Assembly (NCBI GenBank): GCA_021234155.1
Contig: JAJEKV010000030.1
Span: 10,916,525 to 10,980,524 of the forward strand
Reading direction: 5' to 3'
Source of the DNA: Isoetes taiwanensis
Lineage: Eukaryota > Streptophyta > Lycopodiopsida > Isoetales > Isoetaceae
DNA length: 64,000 nt
Shown here: piece after piece, positions 11,984-24,300 of the stretch
How positions within the stretch are numbered: position 1 is the stretch's first letter
How the letters are laid out: each line of letters opens with the position of its first letter
Program-made: the position numbers and the translations under genes
The notes under the pieces: model-generated
Told to the model about the DNA's origin: nothing
Databases searched by the model: none
Seen by the model: only the letters and a program-made list of their open reading frames with translations

Positions 11984-12743
11984 ATTTTGTAGGCATGGAA
12001 TTTTTTTTTCTTTGCTCTTTTCTCGCGGCCGGTTTGTTCTAATTTTCTTCGAGCCCGAAATTCTAAGGTGGTATTTTCTACATTGAGAATCTTCTCTATT
12101 TCATCATTTGGAAGTCCTTTCAAATCAGTCGCAGATAGCCTATCAAAGGTAATGATAGAAAAATGTCAAGAATTAAATATAATCATGTCGACTATATATA
12201 GATCGTTACTTTTGAGTTAACGACATTAGTAACCTCTTATTGCTATATACAACAACTAAAGTTTTAATAAAAGCATTTGCTAATCATTGAAACATCAAAT
12301 TCTATGTTATATAAGATATGTTATTATTCTATGTTATAAGATATCTTGTTATTGTAACAAATGATTAGGTTCACCTTGGACGCCCTCTTGTTCTTGCCAT
12401 TGTGTGATGTTGTTCTTGATCTTTTTCTATGTTTGTTGCATCTGAGACATGTTTTGCGCGTTTACATCTCCTAATATAACAAATTGTCATGGTGATCATG
12501 GTTCTGGCTAACAAATAATGCATGTAGAAGAACGTGATTACATACCTTGAAGAGGGTTTCCTAGATATCGGGTCAATGGGCATATTAGAGTCATCATTAT
12601 TCGAGGTCTTGATTTTCCGCTTTGTTTCTTGCACCTGTGAGTTACATGATTATTCAACTTTGAAATTTTTGATACATGTATAGACTAAAAACTCTGACCT
12701 CACTCCGTATACTTGTGTTTGGTTGGATGTTGGTTTTTGGCAT
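11984..12743 (-). pseudogene. Helitron 5' exons: start codon, AT-hook exon, duplicate exon
   Basis: Four minus-strand pieces join with correct phase. Exon 12743-12699 begins ATG and reads MPKTNIQPNTSIRSE before GTCAGA. Exon 12634-12546 reads VQETKRKIKTSNNDDSN and ends SSR at GTATGT. Exon 12470-12375 reads RCKRAKHVSDATN and ends MARTRGRPR at GTGAAC. A further exon starting at 12139 reads LSATDLKGLPNDEIEKILN and runs to about 11984. RGRPR is an AT-hook, a minor-groove DNA-binding motif known in Helitron Rep proteins. The 12139 exon is a diverged twin of the exon at 10887, which reads LSSANLEGLPYDEMNKILN, so the transcript could splice to either. The 12139 copy soon loses similarity and stops, so it looks like the decayed one. 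Confidence 0.65.
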
Positions 12744-12786
12744 GGCAAAGAATAAAAGATAGCGGATGGATAAGGACTGGATCTGC

Positions 12787-15115
12787 AAAAACAGTGGTGA
12801 GCTTGAATGCATTAATGAAATTTGCAAATAATCTCGAATTTAAACAAAAATTATCCATGGCTCTTTCAACAAAACTTTGAATTCTGTAATAATCATACAG
12901 TAGTTTCTCACATATTGATCGATTACACAGTTTAATGAGTGGGCTTTTTGAATAAACATATGGGTTCTGAGCCCAATTGATGGGTTTTGTAGATAAATTC
13001 TTGGACCTCTATAGTTGAATTCATGGCCTTTTCAACAAAATTTCAGATTCCTTAGTTAGTAAATCTCTGTTTATATCAGACACTGCTAGAAAAATGGAGT
13101 CAAAACAGAGTCTTTTGAATTCGTGAGATTTGGGATTCTCTTTGTTCCAATTGAATCTAGTCCTAAGAATCGACCAGGCACTGCAAGGGCGCCCAAAACA
13201 CTGCTTTGGCGTCTAATGGCAGCAGAAAGTATGCAAAAAAAAACCCAATCTGACAATACCACAGATTATTAATGCCGGCCTTGGGATTGAGAGAGAGTCT
13301 TTGCGCAAAAGTATTCCCTTCAATTCATCCCTGTATTTATCTCACCTACTCAACTAACTTATCTTCCAGGATGAGACAATTCAGCCCAGAAGAAAAAGCG
13401 CTTCCCCTGTTTTTCTTTATCCACCATGGCCGGTGCCGTATTTGAAGCCCCTTTACAACCCACTAGTCTGTTGCTTTCTACCAGGCTACTTTCTCCCGAT
13501 CTGACCATTTCCGAGCTTTTTTTGGCAAACCTGTGGCTTTTTTTCTGCTTTTCTTTAGCAGATTTGTTCAATTCGGCGGTGATATGTCATGATTTGTGTT
13601 GCGGAATGCAGATATCTAAGCACTCTATTCTGTGATTATTTATTACTCTATGAGCCCTGATTACTACGGCGAAACGGGGAGCTCATGAGCTCATTATTGC
13701 AGCTCTAACAGGGGGTCGTCTTGATCCCTTTTCTCAGCGTTTGGCAGGTTAAATCCGTCTGCTCTGCTGCTTGAATCGAATTACTAGCTTCGTTCTAAAA
13801 AACATATAGGCTCGATCAGAGCTTTAAGGCATAAAAGAACCAGATCCCCGATTTCTTTAATAGTGTCAAGCAATTATGGAGCTTCTCTATCTAATTCTTG
13901 CCGTTGATTGTTTACTCAGGGTTTCTAACAGAATTGGCAAACAGACTCGTAGATTTTAATAGAATTGGCAAACGGCAGGGGGGCTAGGGCTAGGGGTTCA
14001 CTCAATCTAAACAGGTAGCGCCGCTGCCTTAGCAATTAACTCAAGAACACACCTCTAACTAGGATCAAATTTTATGCTGCTGAAATCAAATTCTTAATTC
14101 AAGCTTCAAAACCCAAGATAGCAAAGTAATTACCTGGTCTACAGAGGGGTTCACAAAATAGCAAAAGGTTTCAGAGCCACATGCTTCAATGGATTTCTTC
14201 GCTGTGTTTCAATCTGCACTTCAAAAAACGGTTAATCACAAAGCTTAGATATGTAAGCCGGGCCTAAATTGCAAGGAAATTCAAGGGGAAATTACCTCTT
14301 TATGTAATGATTCACAGATGGGGGGGATGGGTTTAGCGCCAGACGCTCCAAGCTACTGGACCACTCTAATTCTGCATTTTTTTTAAGCCCACCGGTTCAA
14401 AAATCTGGCTATCCCATAGCCCCTACAAAGCCCATGGCTAAAAGCTCAACTCCCACTTTTACTTAATTCTAAGGGGAATGTTGCGTGGAATATGGGCCAT
14501 GGATTTGTCTACCGGAATTCAATCTAAAGCTATGAATCAAGGAATTTCCAATAGAAGTTAACTGGTTTTATGCTTGCCGAAGACACAGAGTAGTTTTTGG
14601 GGAAATAAATTTAGTTCTTGGAAGATGGAGTTCGTTACCGGAATCGAAAATTTTCAACCAATTCTCATCTATTCCACACGAAATTCCATGTCTGTACTAT
14701 CTTTTACTATATATAAAGCAAAATTTGCAGCTAGGGATAGCAACTCACTGGGATTTGTTTAGCTCTGGATGCACGTTTCGTGGTAGTCTTGTGCAGCGCT
14801 TCTACAACAAACACAGCTGACACAGCTAATTAGTAATCGATTTTGTGTTTTGGAAGTTTGTGATTTTGTACAAACGGAGCGGTGGGTGGGACTGGGAAGG
14901 GCGGCATACCTGCGGCCACGAGAGAGGAGGGCGATGGGAATAGCAGTCTGGCCCTGCTGTTAGTATTCAGATGAAGCAGGAGTGCGGACCATGATGCCGG
15001 AAATAAAAAGAGCGGGAAAAAAAATACATGTAATTCTAATTTTAGGCTAATTTTATGCCGGAAAGTTACATATATCTAATTCCAAAAACCAGCTAGTAAT
15101 CTTATATATAGGAAG

Positions 15116-15147
<32 letters not shown>

Positions 15148-16915
15148 TATAATAGATATATATAAGGGATATATATATTTGAATTAACATAATGTATGTA
15201 TAACTCTCCTACATTGTGAGATCAAAGATGCATTCAAACTACTCAAGGATCAAACATCTATTCAAATAGGTTGACTAAAGATACACGTCCCTGAAAGTGC
15301 AACACATAACGCAATTTCAAACTTGTATAAGACTTCAACAAAAAATGCCTATAAGGCTTCAAAGAAATCATACCTTAGGTTTTGTATCTGATGCAAAACC
15401 ATATTTGCAATGTCCTGTTAGAGGTAAAACAACATCTTACCAGAAAAATATGCAAAACATAGGCCCAAAAATTTAATAAAACTGAAGATAAGCTTAAGAT
15501 GAAACAATGCTTTAGTATCTAGGAGCTTAAGATGAATCGATGCTTTGAAGGCAAATCTTGTTGCCGGCGTCAACTAACCTTGAGGGATGCCTTTGGGCTT
15601 TGGCTATGGCGGTTGACCTTTGTCACAAAACAATACAGGGCAAATACATATGTACACATCTATACTTTCATGATATCCTTCCTACTGTATTTTTTTCCAG
15701 GCATTCAGCCTTGGCATTGTCCACCCTTCGCTCCGATAATCAAATTCAAAAACCAAAAGGCTGCCTTTTGCTAGCTTCGCTAGTTCACTAATGGATCAGA
15801 ATGGTTCTTGGTCGCCATCTCTAGAAAATTGGAGAGGAATCGTAAGAGAGTACCAGACATTAGTAGAGTGCCATAGCCATGCTGCACTACCTTGCCACAA
15901 TTGGGAAAACACGTTGCCGCAATTGGTAAGATTCAAAGTTACATGCAGCGTTCCATGCCCGAAAACCAAAGCCATCCCTTTTTAAAAAAGAAGATGCATG
16001 ATCACAGATCTAGGCTCTAAAAAATGGGGCTCTTTTCTCCAAGAAGGCCACCAGAGTAATATCTATCATTGGCTTCTGCCCCATGCTCATATGCATGCAT
16101 GTAACTACTTCAAAATCAACGACTTGTTATGTCTAAACACAGTTTTAAGGATTCATATGTGATCAGGGTTTAAGCAGTCTAAACAAGGGTTTGAAAAGCA
16201 TCCAACTAAAGCCCAAATAACAACTCTTCCTGTTCATGGACAGAACGTTCGACATCCTGGGTAGCATGCTGGGTAACCGGCTGCAGCGTCACGCCCGGAT
16301 CATGAGCTCGCTTGAGCAGCATTGCTCCTCCTGCTCAAGTTTTCTGCTTTGACGCCACACCCTCCCCCCATGGTTAGGGGCACCGTATAAATGTAAATGT
16401 TAATTTTGGGAGCAGTTAAGCAAATTGTTAACTTTTAACTTAACCAAGATATATGTAAACAATGGCTAAACTAATTCCTAACTTAACTAGCAATTTTTAA
16501 CTGCAACCCTAACAAATTTATGTGTCAACCTAACTTAAACTTTTTAGCTTAACTAATGCTGGGTTCACATGGACAGATTCCCCTGGCATGGCTAAATTCT
16601 TGCTGAACTTGGGCTGAACCAAAAAAATGCAGCCCTGTTATAAGCGTTCAGCTGTTGCATGCAGCCCGCGATGCTGAGTCCGGGCTGAATATTGATGCAG
16701 CACTGAGTGAGCTAGTTCTCAACGATGAAGAAAAAAACGTCATGTGAACATAAATTTAACCCTAACCCCATGGTGTGAACTCGCCCTTATCCCTGCTTGC
16801 CTGTTATGTTATGGCAGATAAACAGGGGAGCCCACCCTAGGTATGCATACCGTATGTACGTATTTTTAAGTAGGAATCTTAGGAAGAAAATGTGCACAAA
16901 ATCACCTGACTGAAA
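12787..16915. other. Stretch without a supported coding gene
   Basis: No conserved protein is visible in either direction. On the minus strand several well-formed splice-site pairs occur, for example a donor after GGCCGCAG near 14911, an exon-like piece about 14743-14802, and a donor after GACCAG near 14133. The pieces have stop codons in all frames or no family match. They could be untranslated 5' exons of the Helitron transcript or of a noncoding RNA. A short (TA)n run lies at 15116-15143. Bases 16312-16340 hold a small foldback (CTTGAGCAG and CTGCTCAAG). An AACCCTAACCCC motif at about 16757 lies in the presumed promoter of the next gene. Confidence 0.4.
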
Positions 16916-19900
16916 ATGGGTTCGACGGGCTGCCTGATCCACTCCTGTGCAATGCTAAGGTCGACTTCTGCTGCTCTCTTTTGTAACCACCGGAGCGTTT
17001 TGCTGAGGAACACTCCCTTCGGACCTGCAGCATTGATTCATCTCCAAGGTATGACCCTCAATGTACCTAAACTGAGGAATTCTGTCGCCATCAATTCATC
17101 ATTTCAAGCAATCCCTCTGCACTCTCTCTCACATTGCTGAAACGTTCGCTTTCAGGTCAAACAGCATCCAGAGCCTATCAGCTCGATGTAAAAACAACAG
17201 TTGCAAAAGAAAGCACCACAGCCTGTGAGACTGAGGATGCCTTTGTTAAAGGTGCCAACGAAATGATTGATGTCAATCCACCTAGAGGGACCAGAGATTT
17301 CCCACCGGAGGAGATGCAATTGCGTAATTGGCTCTTCAATCACTTTCGTGAGGTATCTTCGACTTTTTACTCGTATTTTTAGTGCCCAGTAATCGTTTTG
17401 CGTTGGAAAGGTCTCCAGATTATTCAATTTTATGGAGGTGGACTTCCCTGTGCTGGAATCTGAAGCACTATACATTAGGAAGGCAGGGGATGAAATCACA
17501 CAACAGGTAATATGAACCTCTTGAGGTTTTCTTTGTAGAGAACTGATTTTTCTCTATATTCTGCAGCTATATAACTTCGAAGATAAAGGTGGACGGCGGG
17601 TCGCTCTTCGTCCAGAACTGACTCCATCTTTGGCACGTCTTATACTGCAGAAAGGGTACCAACTATATATATACACTTAATTCTCTTGGCTTATGATTGC
17701 CGCATTACACAAGCCATAATTTTGAACAGTAGGGATCTTTGGAAACGAGTCATTGATGACGAGGAATAAGTAAAGTGGGAAATTCCGATGGAGATTCAAA
17801 GGATCCAAACTAATGGGATTATTAGAATATGCAAAACGAAAACTAGCCCATATATTTCCTTAGTGGCTGAGCACACTTATAGATCCGCCATAAATGGCAC
17901 TTATTTTTTGAAAATGGTGTCTGCAACAGAATGATTGTTGTGAAAGATATTTAGGGTTCCCCGAATAGCAAGAATTTTCTATGACATGAATCTAAGCTTA
18001 ATTTCCTTCCTGCTTATCTCACGATTCTCAACTCGATTGAAAGCAACATAAATGTCACTGGATACATGGCATTTTTAGCCAGGATAATAAAACACTAAAG
18101 CCGTTCATTTGCAGGCAATCTTTGAATTTTCCTCTAAAGTGGTTCTGTATTGGACAATGCTGGCGCTACGAGAGAATGACAAGAGGAAGACGACGTGAAC
18201 ATTATCAATGGAACATGGACATTGTCGGAGTTGCTGGGGTTAAGGAAAGTAATGCAGATTCTGTAATAATAAGAAGAAAAAGAATGTGTCTGGTGCTTTG
18301 TGTATTTGTATTAAACTTCTTGTTACATAGTGATGTCATGCAGCACATTGTATCCTTTTCTCTGGGTCACTTTGGCTAATAAGTCATCTAAATCGACTTA
18401 TAAATTTTAGTCATGGCTGTATGTTTGTTCATGGAGTCAAGCAGAAGACATGACATTTCATGTTTTCTTTTGATGCAGGCCGAGGCTGAGTTACTCTCTG
18501 CAATTGTTACATTCTTTAAAAGGCTTGGTCTTAATTCCCAGGATGTTGGCATCAAGGTGTCTAACCGGAAGGTACACAGCAGCAGCTTTTAGTCTCTCCA
18601 ATGCTGTCAATGGTGTAGAATTCCCATCTATTTTTAGCCACGAGCTCAGTGATGTTTTGTGAAGTTTATTTTATTATATGTTACACTATTCTTTTTGGAG
18701 TTCTATGCCACCAGCTTTCTTTTGGATATCACATTTATGTCTTTAGTACCATGACAGCTGGAAGGAGTCCACATTATATTTACCATGCTTGGCCTTGTTA
18801 AGCAAGAGGCTGTCACTCATGTAATCTAGTTGGCTATAGTTGCCATGGAAGCTCTGACCGTTACTTGCCCTCTTCAGGTTCTACAAGCAGTTCTTGATCA
18901 ATATAATATAGCACAAGAAAGTTTTTCTGCAGTTTGTGTTGTTGTCGACAAGGTAAAACTTGACAGCAACAAATGCCAATAGCAATGCTCCAAGAATCTT
19001 CTGATTCCTTTGCACCTATTCTGTTCTACTGTAGATTGAGAAAGTGTCGAGAGGGGAGATTGAGGCGGAGCTATGTCTTTTGGGGTTGTCCGGCGATGCC
19101 ATTGAAGGCATATTGGATGCTGTCTCATTAAGTTCATTGGATAAACTGGAAGGTGGTGGTTGTGTTTCTTTAGTATGGATCCTTATTATCTATCTATCTA
19201 TCTTAATAATAACTCCCGTTTGTAGGGGATTTTGCGTTTTAATCCAGAAACACATTTGATTTACATTTACTTTTATTTTTATTTTTATTTTTATTTTTGC
19301 ACAGTCTACCATCTGTCAATTATAAACTTTCTCGGTTATGTAAGTATAGTGTATGCCTACCATGGTATAAAAGAAATGCCTACAAATTTCTCGGAAGAGC
19401 TTTGATAAACTTACTTTAGGGTTTGAGAATTACAGCCTGAATTCTTTGCAGCATACTAAACCTTTCTCTAAAATGAGAGTCTTGATTGGATCAAAATGCA
19501 AGCCTCAATTCTTGCGTTATACTAAATCTTTCACTAAAATGACAGTCTTGATTGGATCAAAATGCAATGCTATCGAGGAACTGAAGGAGCTTTTCAAGTT
19601 AGCTGAATATTATGGATATGCTGACTGGTTAGAATTTGACGCTTCAGTGGTCAGAGGCCTTGCTTACTACACCGGAACTGTGTTTGAGGTGTGATTGTTG
19701 TGAAATGCTTGAATTGTTGACTTGACAGTATTTTTCTGGTTTATTTTTATATAATCAGTTTGGATGGTTTCGACTGAATAGGCATTTGACAGAGAACGCA
19801 AACTTAGAGCAATCTGTGGTGGTGGTCGGTATGACAAGCTCCTCTCAACATTCGGTGGCGAGGATTGCCCAGCATGTGGTTTTGGATTTGGTGACGCTGT

Positions 19901-20373
19901 TATCATTGAGGTACGTTGTGCCCTGGTAAATACACAGCTAAGCTTAAAAGTAAACTTCACTTGGTTCTTGCAGCTATTAAAGGAAAAGTCCCTCATGCCA
20001 TTCCCAAATATTGAGGTGGATGATGTTATAGCTCCACTGGAAGAAAACCTTCATTCAGATGCATGCGAGATTGCTTCAAGTCTTCGTAATTCTGGACGAA
20101 CAGTTGACATGCTATTGGAAACAAGGCGGCTGAAGTGGTTAGTAAAAGTTGTTCCACATATTATTCAAAGTTAGTAAGAAATTTATTAAGACTTTAAAGT
20201 ATGAAATTTCTTGTAGGATTTTCAAACATATTGAACGGGTAAATGCAAAGAGGTTGATAATTTTGGGTACCAGGGAGAAGGAACAAGGTGTTGTGCGTGT
20301 AAAGGACCTCGTATCGAGAAAAGAGACAGATGTCCCTATTTCTGATCTGTTGAATGGAAATGCAGCACAATAG
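16916..20373 (+). CDS. HRS1: Histidyl-tRNA synthetase, organelle type, 12 exons
   Basis: The enzyme attaches histidine to tRNA-His. Exons: 16916-17048, 17156-17352, 17411-17506, 17567-17655, 18115-18238, 18479-18571, 18878-18952, 19035-19152, 19546-19688, 19782-19910, 19974-20137, 20217-20373. All introns are GT-AG and the phases agree, giving 505 residues and a TAG stop. The first 45 or so residues are rich in Ser, Arg and Leu with no acidic residues, as in a plastid or mitochondrial transit peptide. Class II motif 1 starts at [13 protein letters not shown]. Motif 2 is [20 protein letters not shown]. The histidine-specific motif is [12 protein letters not shown], and [12 protein letters not shown] and [12 protein letters not shown] follow. 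This combination resembles the organellar plant enzyme rather than the cytosolic one. The anticodon-binding domain fills the last three exons. No defect was found. The start of exon 9 is ambiguous because its acceptor is duplicated. Confidence 0.93.
19434..19565 (+). repeat. 66-bp tandem duplication carrying a 3' splice site
   Basis: Bases 19434-19499 and 19500-19565 are two copies of the same sequence with about 10 differences. Each ends in a possible acceptor (ATGAGAG before 19480, ATGACAG before 19546) and the codons for VLIGSKC. The acceptor-to-acceptor distance is exactly 66 bases, so use of either keeps the histidyl-tRNA synthetase frame. The upstream choice would insert 22 residues. 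Confidence 0.9.
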
Positions 20374-22850
20374 TAGCTTTGTCAATATTGATGTAATTGA
20401 CACCTCCAGCAGGAAGATTGCTGTGGCATGAGCTCAGGCTCACTATCAGTATGACTTGCCTCACTGAGATGGAGATTCTAAGGCATGCGTTGGCATATGT
20501 AGTTCTTTTCATCCTGGTAAGGCGACGTGCTGAGCCACAAAGGAGGTAAAACATCTTACTTGATAATTCATGTTATCTTCTAGAAAAATAATACCGCTTA
20601 TTGTGGTTGCAGAAGTTGTAAAGTTCACTAGTATTCTTTCTTGCGCATCTGAGTAAGAGTGGTTGTGTAATTACTTGGATGTGGCTATTGGATAAATTTG
20701 TTTAGAACCATGGTTAGAATGTACGATGTTGAAGAAAATCAATGTGTTACACTCTTGTTAAACTTCTGCTGTGCAAGTTTTGATAACTCCATGATGGTTT
20801 TAGATCTGGCCCATCATGAAGCTAGGCTATATCGATGCTCAAACTTCTTAAGTTTATGATATATTGTCAAGCTTTCTGTAGTTGCAGCAATGTCTATGCA
20901 TAATTGATCTGCTTATATGCTCAATTGGCCAAGCCAAAGCAGTCCTCAGATGGCTGAACCTAGTTTTTAAGGCTTTGATGTGGTTTCTCTCTTTTACGAG
21001 TTGCACCTTTAGCAATGCATGAGTTGAGCCTCCTCTTGTGCTTTTGAATTGCACCTGTGCTTGTAACTTCTGTAGTGAGTGACGTTGACTTGGCAAATTT
21101 GTTTTCTGCAAGTGTGTTGAAAGAGATGATATATGACCTCCCACTCTGGGGACAAGAGAACTGCCTCTGGGCTAAAGCTGGTATGGTAAGGTTGAGAAGA
21201 CAAACCTTGAGGTGGAGAGCCGTATGAGGGGATTCTGCCATGTATGACCTCCTTCCTTTTGGCAACAAAACCTGCCATATGCACGTAAGAGGCATATTGA
21301 ATGAAGGAAAAGGGAGATCTTGAGGGAGGCTGATAAACATTGGGAATCAATCATCTCTAAGAGCTCCATAGCCCTTGGACCTCCAAGAGCTCCAAGTGAC
21401 TCATCTTCGCACCTCAACAACATGCTCAATCCATTGCCCCCGTCTTGCACTGAACCACTAAATGCCATACCCTATGGTTAAATGGAAGTAACGTTGTAAC
21501 ATTGATTATCATGATAATAGGAGTTACTTTCAGCTATGAACTTGAAATTTTCTTTTCCTTTGTGTATGGTGGTGGTTCTGTTATCAGGTTCTCTCTGCTA
21601 TAAATGATATGTTGTGGTTATTTCTATGAATGATTATTGCAAATGAGGTCTGTTTGTAATTAAGGGATGAGAGACCCAAGGAAACTAGACACAAGAGATA
21701 TATTTGGGATTAAGGGATTAGAGATGAGCATATGTTGTGGAGTGTGGTAAAAGAAATAAAATGGGCATATGTAATGATGCTTAAGTGGAATGGTGTGTGT
21801 AGATGTAATGGGTAGTCAACATAATTGTATTGAAATGTGATGGGAAATTGGACGCTTGAACATTTGGTTCAAAATGCCACAATCAAGGATATGAACAAAA
21901 CATTCCCTCTCAAGTCTATGCAGGCCTTCTAAATGTTTTTGCTTCGAAAGCTTTAGTTATAGTAGGGCAGACCATATTGTGTCTTGAGCTCTAGCTTTCT
22001 GAAAGCAGCCCCTGATAAGCAAATGGTGCAAATGAAAAAAAAAAAAAAAAAAAGGGTAAGTAGAAGACGACGGCCTGGAGGATATGGATATAGTTGAAGA
22101 ATTTGGTGCATGAGCTGATCTAAGGTATTATTACTCTGTAAATTTGAGAAAGTTTAGAGATTTTTGTTGTCTTAACATAAGGTCAATCAATTTCTTGCAT
22201 TATTCTTGAAGCTATATATTGAATCCCCTTGCTATTTGTGATTGTTTGCATATACTAGATGCAATAGACATAAAAACAAACATGTTATTGGAGGCCAAGA
22301 TTTTTGTTGGAGCAAAGCAGAATGATGGAGAAGCAGGTATAGCTATGGTGCTTCACAGAAATTACCTCTATTGAACCACGTCCTTTTGGTCTTGATCCAG
22401 TTTGGCATGGGAGGCGTTCTGAACTTCCTTGTCTGAACTCAAACTGAAGGTGCCTATTACTGTTGGCATTGAACAAATGATACTTGGAATTATACTCGGC
22501 TTTTGCAATGCCCCCTATTTCCATGAAGCACTTCATAATAGGTCCACTTGATTTTTTGTTTCCTATTGGCGTATCATCTTTTTCTTTTGCATTGAAATTA
22601 TTGAAATAAGACTCAAAAGTGATGGAACAACAAGTAGGAGTCTAATTGATAATGAAAACAGGCTACAACATGCAAAACAAGCTAAATCTCTTAGATCCTT
22701 GATCAAGGGAACACTCAAATGAACGGATGATTATGCCCTCAAGATTGTTCATATGAATAGAATGAATTTCAAAAGCTAAAATGGTAAAGGAATCTGATTA
22801 AAGCATAAACAACAAACTTAGTGGTTCTGAGATTACGTCCGTTTTTCATG
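20374..22850. other. 3' flank of the HisRS gene and unassigned sequence
   Basis: The first few hundred bases should be 3' untranslated sequence. On the minus strand, 21350-21009 reads LIPNVYQPPSRSPFSFIQYA onward with protein-like composition. A neighbouring frame, 21468-21360, could precede it after a small frameshift, so a worn-out gene piece is possible, but I do not recognise it. A run of about 19 A residues lies at 22035-22053. Confidence 0.3.
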
Positions 22851-22856
22851 GTACTT

Positions 22857-23126
22857 TCAGCTTGTTTTGGATATGGAAATCGTGGTTTCCCTAAGGGTTT
22901 CCTTTCCAAACTGATCAGATCCCCCACTCAGAGGCATATCCATGAGATGAAGAAATGTGACACATTGATAGAACTTAAGACGACCCAATGGGATGGTCAG
23001 CATATCTGTAGACATACCTTCAGTAGGAAGGTGTGTGAGAGTGAGTATGCCATCTTCAACAAGTCGACAAATGAAGTGATATTGGATGTCAATATGATTC
23101 ATTCGTCTATATTCAGCTACAGCCAA
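22857..23126 (-). pseudogene. Ty1/copia polyprotein, C-terminal RNase H end
   Basis: The minus frame reads HIDIQYHFICRLVEDGILTL, then HLPTEGMSTDML and PLGRLKFYQC. This is the closing part of the copia RNase H domain, normally KHIDVQYHFIRE with ADMLTKPL. Only the last 80 or so residues remain. The active-site region upstream is missing, because the frame is cut off directly next to the LTR-like repeat that begins near 23133. It is a dead fragment. Confidence 0.8.
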
Positions 23127-23132
23127 AGTACC

Positions 23133-23527
23133 TTGTGTTACGATTCTGAGCTGGAGCCTTGGAATTGTAGGAGATGCTTAGGGGAGGCCTTCCTGGGCGC
23201 AGCCCATAGAGGCTAGAAAGGGGAAGATAACCATATAAGGTGGAGCCTTATATGCCAAGCCACCTTTAGTGAAAGATCTTGGGGAAAGGTGAAGGGAGAA
23301 TTAGCTATATAAGAGCGACAGTTACATGGATCTAGGAATTAGGAATCCTGAGATCACATGGTCGTCTTGTGTATGCTAGCTCTCAGCTCAGTGGTGACCT
23401 ACAAATTCATCTAAACTCATAGGTTGGGTGGTGAATTAATCACCATTTCTGCTATCCTTTTGGCTGTGGCCATACTTCTTTTATGGTCGTGTGTGGACTT
23501 AACTTGATTCAACTTGCTATTCATAAC
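23133..23527 (+). mobile_element. LTR of a retrotransposon, copy 1
   Basis: Begins TGTTACGATTCTGAGC and ends in TTCATAACA. It contains a TATA-box-like CTATATAAGAG near 23307. GTGGTGCTTTCACTGAGAG follows at once, resembling the leader after the 5' LTR in plant retroelements. About 330 bp are shared at high identity with 34932-35266. It is followed by a gag remnant on the same strand. Ends are inferred, and no target duplication was found. Confidence 0.65.
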
Positions 23528-23581
23528 AGTGGTGCTTTCACTGAGAGGTCGTTGTTCTGTTTACGGTAGCAAGCGAGGGAG

Positions 23582-23860
23582 TTGAAATATGGTATAGACA
23601 GTGATGGCAAGCTTGAGGTGTTTAAAGGTAAGATTGCAATGGAAGATTCAACAGCACAACCTAAAGGAGACACAACCATATTTTCTCTTATGTTTGATTC
23701 ACGAGAAAGAAGCGGTACCAAGCATGCTAGTGAAGATGAACGTGTGGAGCAAGATGGTTGTGGTGGATTATGTGTTATAACTGTAAATGCCATGAACATC
23801 TTGCTAGAGATTGTAAGTCGCATTTAATTAAAGTGGGTCAAATCTTGACGTTGGGGACTC
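23582..23860 (+). pseudogene. Retrotransposon gag remnant with CCHC zinc knuckle
   Basis: Downstream of the LTR and leader, an open frame of 81 codons is followed, after a one-base frame change near 23760, by CYNCKCHEHLARDC. This fits the CX2CX4HX4C zinc knuckle that binds RNA in retroelement nucleocapsids. The rest of gag is gone. Together with the LTR this is the left end of a plus-strand LTR retrotransposon whose remaining body is absent. Confidence 0.6.
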
Positions 23861-23964
23861 AAACTGAAAATGGGACTCGTGCAAAAAAAAGTAAGTTGCC
23901 ATTGAATCATTATTAGATTTTTCTTGATAAAATGAGAATAACATTTACATACGACAATCCGAGA

Positions 23965-24300
23965 AAATGAAGGGGGAGGGTGGAGAAAGAAGAGTAGGAA
24001 GGAAGGAGAGACAGGAGGGAGGGAGGGAGGGAAGGGGAGGGAAAGGCATAGGAGCACGAGGGAGGGCAAAAGGGCAAAGGGAGGGGCCGAACAAATGGGG
24101 GAGGGGAGGGAAGGGGAGGAGGGGGCAGGGCATGGAGAAGAGGAGGAGGGGCAAAGGGGATACGGACCATATCCAAAGGGTATGGGTAGGGGCAAAAAAG
24201 GGCAAAGGGCAAAAGGGGTGGGATATGGGGAGGGGCAAAATGGCAAACATGAAAGAAGGGAGGGAGGGAGGGAGGGAGAGGGGGAGGGGGGGTCCCATGG
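23965..24300 (+). repeat. G-rich polypurine tract
   Basis: About 335 bp, almost all A and G on the plus strand, dominated by GGGA and GGGAGG units with many runs of three or more G. Such strands can form G-quadruplexes and triplexes. Overlapping open frames on both strands are low-complexity artefacts. Confidence 0.92.

Noticed and set aside
14133-15010. A spliced minus-strand protein gene
   Set aside because: Splice-site pairs look good, but the pieces carry stops in every frame or no family match. At most untranslated exons.
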